Source: Chitinophagaceae bacterium (GTDB lineage Bacteria > Bacteroidota > Bacteroidia > Chitinophagales > Chitinophagaceae). From it: a DNA stretch of 7,274 nucleotides. Location of the stretch: positions 1 through 7,274 of the forward strand of contig JANXWM010000649.1 of assembly GCA_025351145.1 (NCBI GenBank). The letters run 5' to 3'. Of the stretch, positions 6,658-7,274 are shown one piece after another (position 1 is the stretch's first letter; each line of letters starts with the position of its first letter). The translations under genes and the position numbers were made by a program. Below the pieces are notes generated by a model. The model was not told where the DNA came from. It was given only the letters and a program-made list of their open reading frames with translations, and did not search any database.

Positions 6658-6718
6658 GTACAAGTGTGCGACGCAAGGAACGATCAGTAAAAATTCCTTC
6701 TGCCTGGCTCATAAAAAT
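6658..6718 (-). repeat. Interspersed ~60-bp element, copy 3
   Basis: Read on the minus strand, the copy starts with a T-run and ATGAGCC and, after a 29-base variable spacer, ends in TTGCGTCGCACACTTGTAC. The plus-strand core at 6658-6676 matches the cores of copies 1 and 2 at 18 of 19 positions. The core contains a TGCG-A-CGCA interrupted palindrome. The copy begins 4 bases after the modC stop codon, in the same orientation as modC, which is the same placement seen after moaA. Confidence 0.75.
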
Positions 6719-6722
6719 TATT

Positions 6723-7274
6723 TTATACAACATTAATTTTTTGAATAACAGGTTCAAAAAATTTTGACGACAGCATAATTTTATCACCTTTCTTTAACCC
6801 TCTTATTTCGTTCTCAGTCATTTTTACTTTTATAATCTGATTGCCCGCCAGCACCGTTACAATGCAACCTGTTCCTGAGTTTTCTATCTTTATAATATTG
6901 CCTTCAATGCTAAAATTTTCATCCGCTGTTTCAGTAAAAAAAATGGAAGAAGGTTCACCACTTTTTTTAATTAAACCGTTTTCAAGAAAAATTGTTTTAT
7001 CGGCTAATTTAATAATTTCAGGAACATCATGGCTTACTAATATGGTTGTTAAATTATAACTGTTGTGGATGCTTATAAGAATATCCTGAAGCCTTGCACG
7101 CAGTTCATTGTCTATCGCGGAAAGTGGTTCGTCCAGTAACAGCAAACCAGGTTTCCTAACCAAAGCCCTTGCCAGCGCTACACGCTGCTTTTGGCCACCA
7201 GAAAGGGTTTGAACCTTTCTGCTGTGCAATTGTTCCAGCTCTGTTAGCTGCATTAATTCATCAATAATATTTTT
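6723..7274 (-). CDS. modC: Molybdate ABC transporter ATP-binding protein ModC (5'-truncated by window edge)
   Basis: This is the C-terminal 183 residues of an ABC importer ATPase; the reading frame stays open to the last base, so the Walker A motif and true start lie outside the window. Visible in order are the signature LSGGQ (visible residues 24-28), Walker B LLLLDEP with catalytic Glu (44-50, Glu49), a D-loop of the form SAID where SALD is usual, and the H-loop SHD (His82). A C-terminal TOBE/Mop-like beta domain follows (about 121-180). The family hydrolyses ATP at the cytoplasmic face of the membrane to drive substrate uptake. The ATPase-plus-TOBE architecture fits ModC, but related sulfate, iron and polyamine ATPases share it. 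The molybdate assignment therefore rests mainly on the Moco genes downstream. It ends in TAA, and an interspersed repeat begins 4 bases later. The permease and binding protein are expected upstream, outside the window. Confidence 0.8.
   Translation of the reverse strand, partial: KNIIDELMQLTELEQLHSRKVQTLSGGQKQRVALARALVRKPGLLLLDEPLSAIDNELRARLQDILISIHNSYNLTTILVSHDVPEIIKLADKTIFLENGLIKKSGEPSSIFFTETADENFSIEGNIIKIENSGTGCIVTVLAGNQIIKVKMTENEIRGLKKGDKIMLSSKFFEPVIQKINVV

Larger units (their letters stand above)
6378..6722. other. 345-bp non-coding region between modC and xdhC
   Basis: No believable gene is present on either strand. From right to left it holds an interspersed element copy (6658-6718), a 103-bp inverted repeat of REPIN type (6542-6644), an isolated copy of the element's palindromic core (6455-6465), and an AT-rich stretch (6378-6430) directly before the xdhC start. 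The promoter for the xdhC-to-moeB genes would be expected in 6378-6541 if modC transcripts stop at the inverted repeat. However, I could not find a convincing Bacteroidota TTTG / TAnnTTTG promoter pair. The best -7-like string is a weak TAACTTTT on the minus strand near the xdhC start. Short reading frames here encode repeat-derived peptides only. Confidence 0.8.

Noticed and set aside
6593..6712. A 39-codon minus-strand reading frame starting MSQAEG and containing SLRRTLV
   Set aside because: It is made from interspersed-element copy 3 followed by the right REP arm (HRHCEAAEAIS is the translation of that arm). The equivalent frame is interrupted in copy 2, where ATGAGC runs into TGA after eight codons, and copy 1 lacks the ATG. 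I therefore do not call it a gene.
6422..6736. A 104-codon plus-strand reading frame across the modC-xdhC spacer
   Set aside because: It reads through the REP arms and the element; SSLRGTKQSL and DCFGGLAMT are peptides typical of REP translation. It has no domain and no convincing start region.

Overview
The window is almost entirely a molybdenum-cofactor (Moco) biosynthesis and maturation cluster. Every supported gene lies on the minus strand, so transcription runs from high to low coordinates. In reading order these are: the 3' part of a molybdate-type ABC transporter ATPase (modC, cut by the window edge), an XdhC/CoxI-family maturation factor, moaA, moeA, moaC, a mobA with an extra N-terminal domain, and a moeB-type E1 enzyme fused to a rhodanese domain. 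The DNA is AT-rich, most starts have A-rich leaders rather than Shine-Dalgarno sites, and the protein style fits Bacteroidota. The Chitinophagaceae or a relative is my best guess, based on recalled similarity of the interspersed repeat and not on any search.

Layout. Positions 1-201 are non-coding. They hold a plus-strand intrinsic terminator (17-51), which implies a convergent gene just left of the window, and one copy of a ~60-bp interspersed element (123-181). The block 202-2867 (moeB, mobA, moaC) is very compact: 1 bp separates mobA from moeB and moaC overlaps mobA by 20 bp. moeA (2944-4152) is set off on both sides by wider gaps of 76 and 116 bp, and each gap is occupied by a copy of the same element in opposite orientation. 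moaA (4269-5258) and xdhC (5277-6377) are tightly coupled (18 bp), with a clear Shine-Dalgarno site for the GTG start of moaA. A 345-bp non-coding region (6378-6722) separates xdhC from modC. It contains a 103-bp REP-doublet/REPIN-like inverted repeat, another copy of the interspersed element and an isolated copy of that element's palindromic core.

How the genes work together. ModC would energise molybdate import. MoaA and MoaC convert GTP to cyclic pyranopterin monophosphate. MoeB would adenylate the sulfur carrier MoaD for the MPT synthase step, with the fused rhodanese as plausible sulfur source. MoeA inserts molybdenum, MobA adds a nucleotide, and XdhC prepares or delivers the cofactor to xanthine-dehydrogenase-type enzymes. 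MoaD, MoaE and MogA/MoaB and the molybdoenzymes themselves are not in the window.

The genes are ordinary members of known families. The less ordinary signals are the interspersed element that sits just after stop codons and in operon gaps, the REPIN-like structure, the degenerate MobB-like domain fused to MobA, and the loss of both zinc-binding CxxC pairs in the MoeB domain. I did not find convincing evidence of a wholly new biological system.
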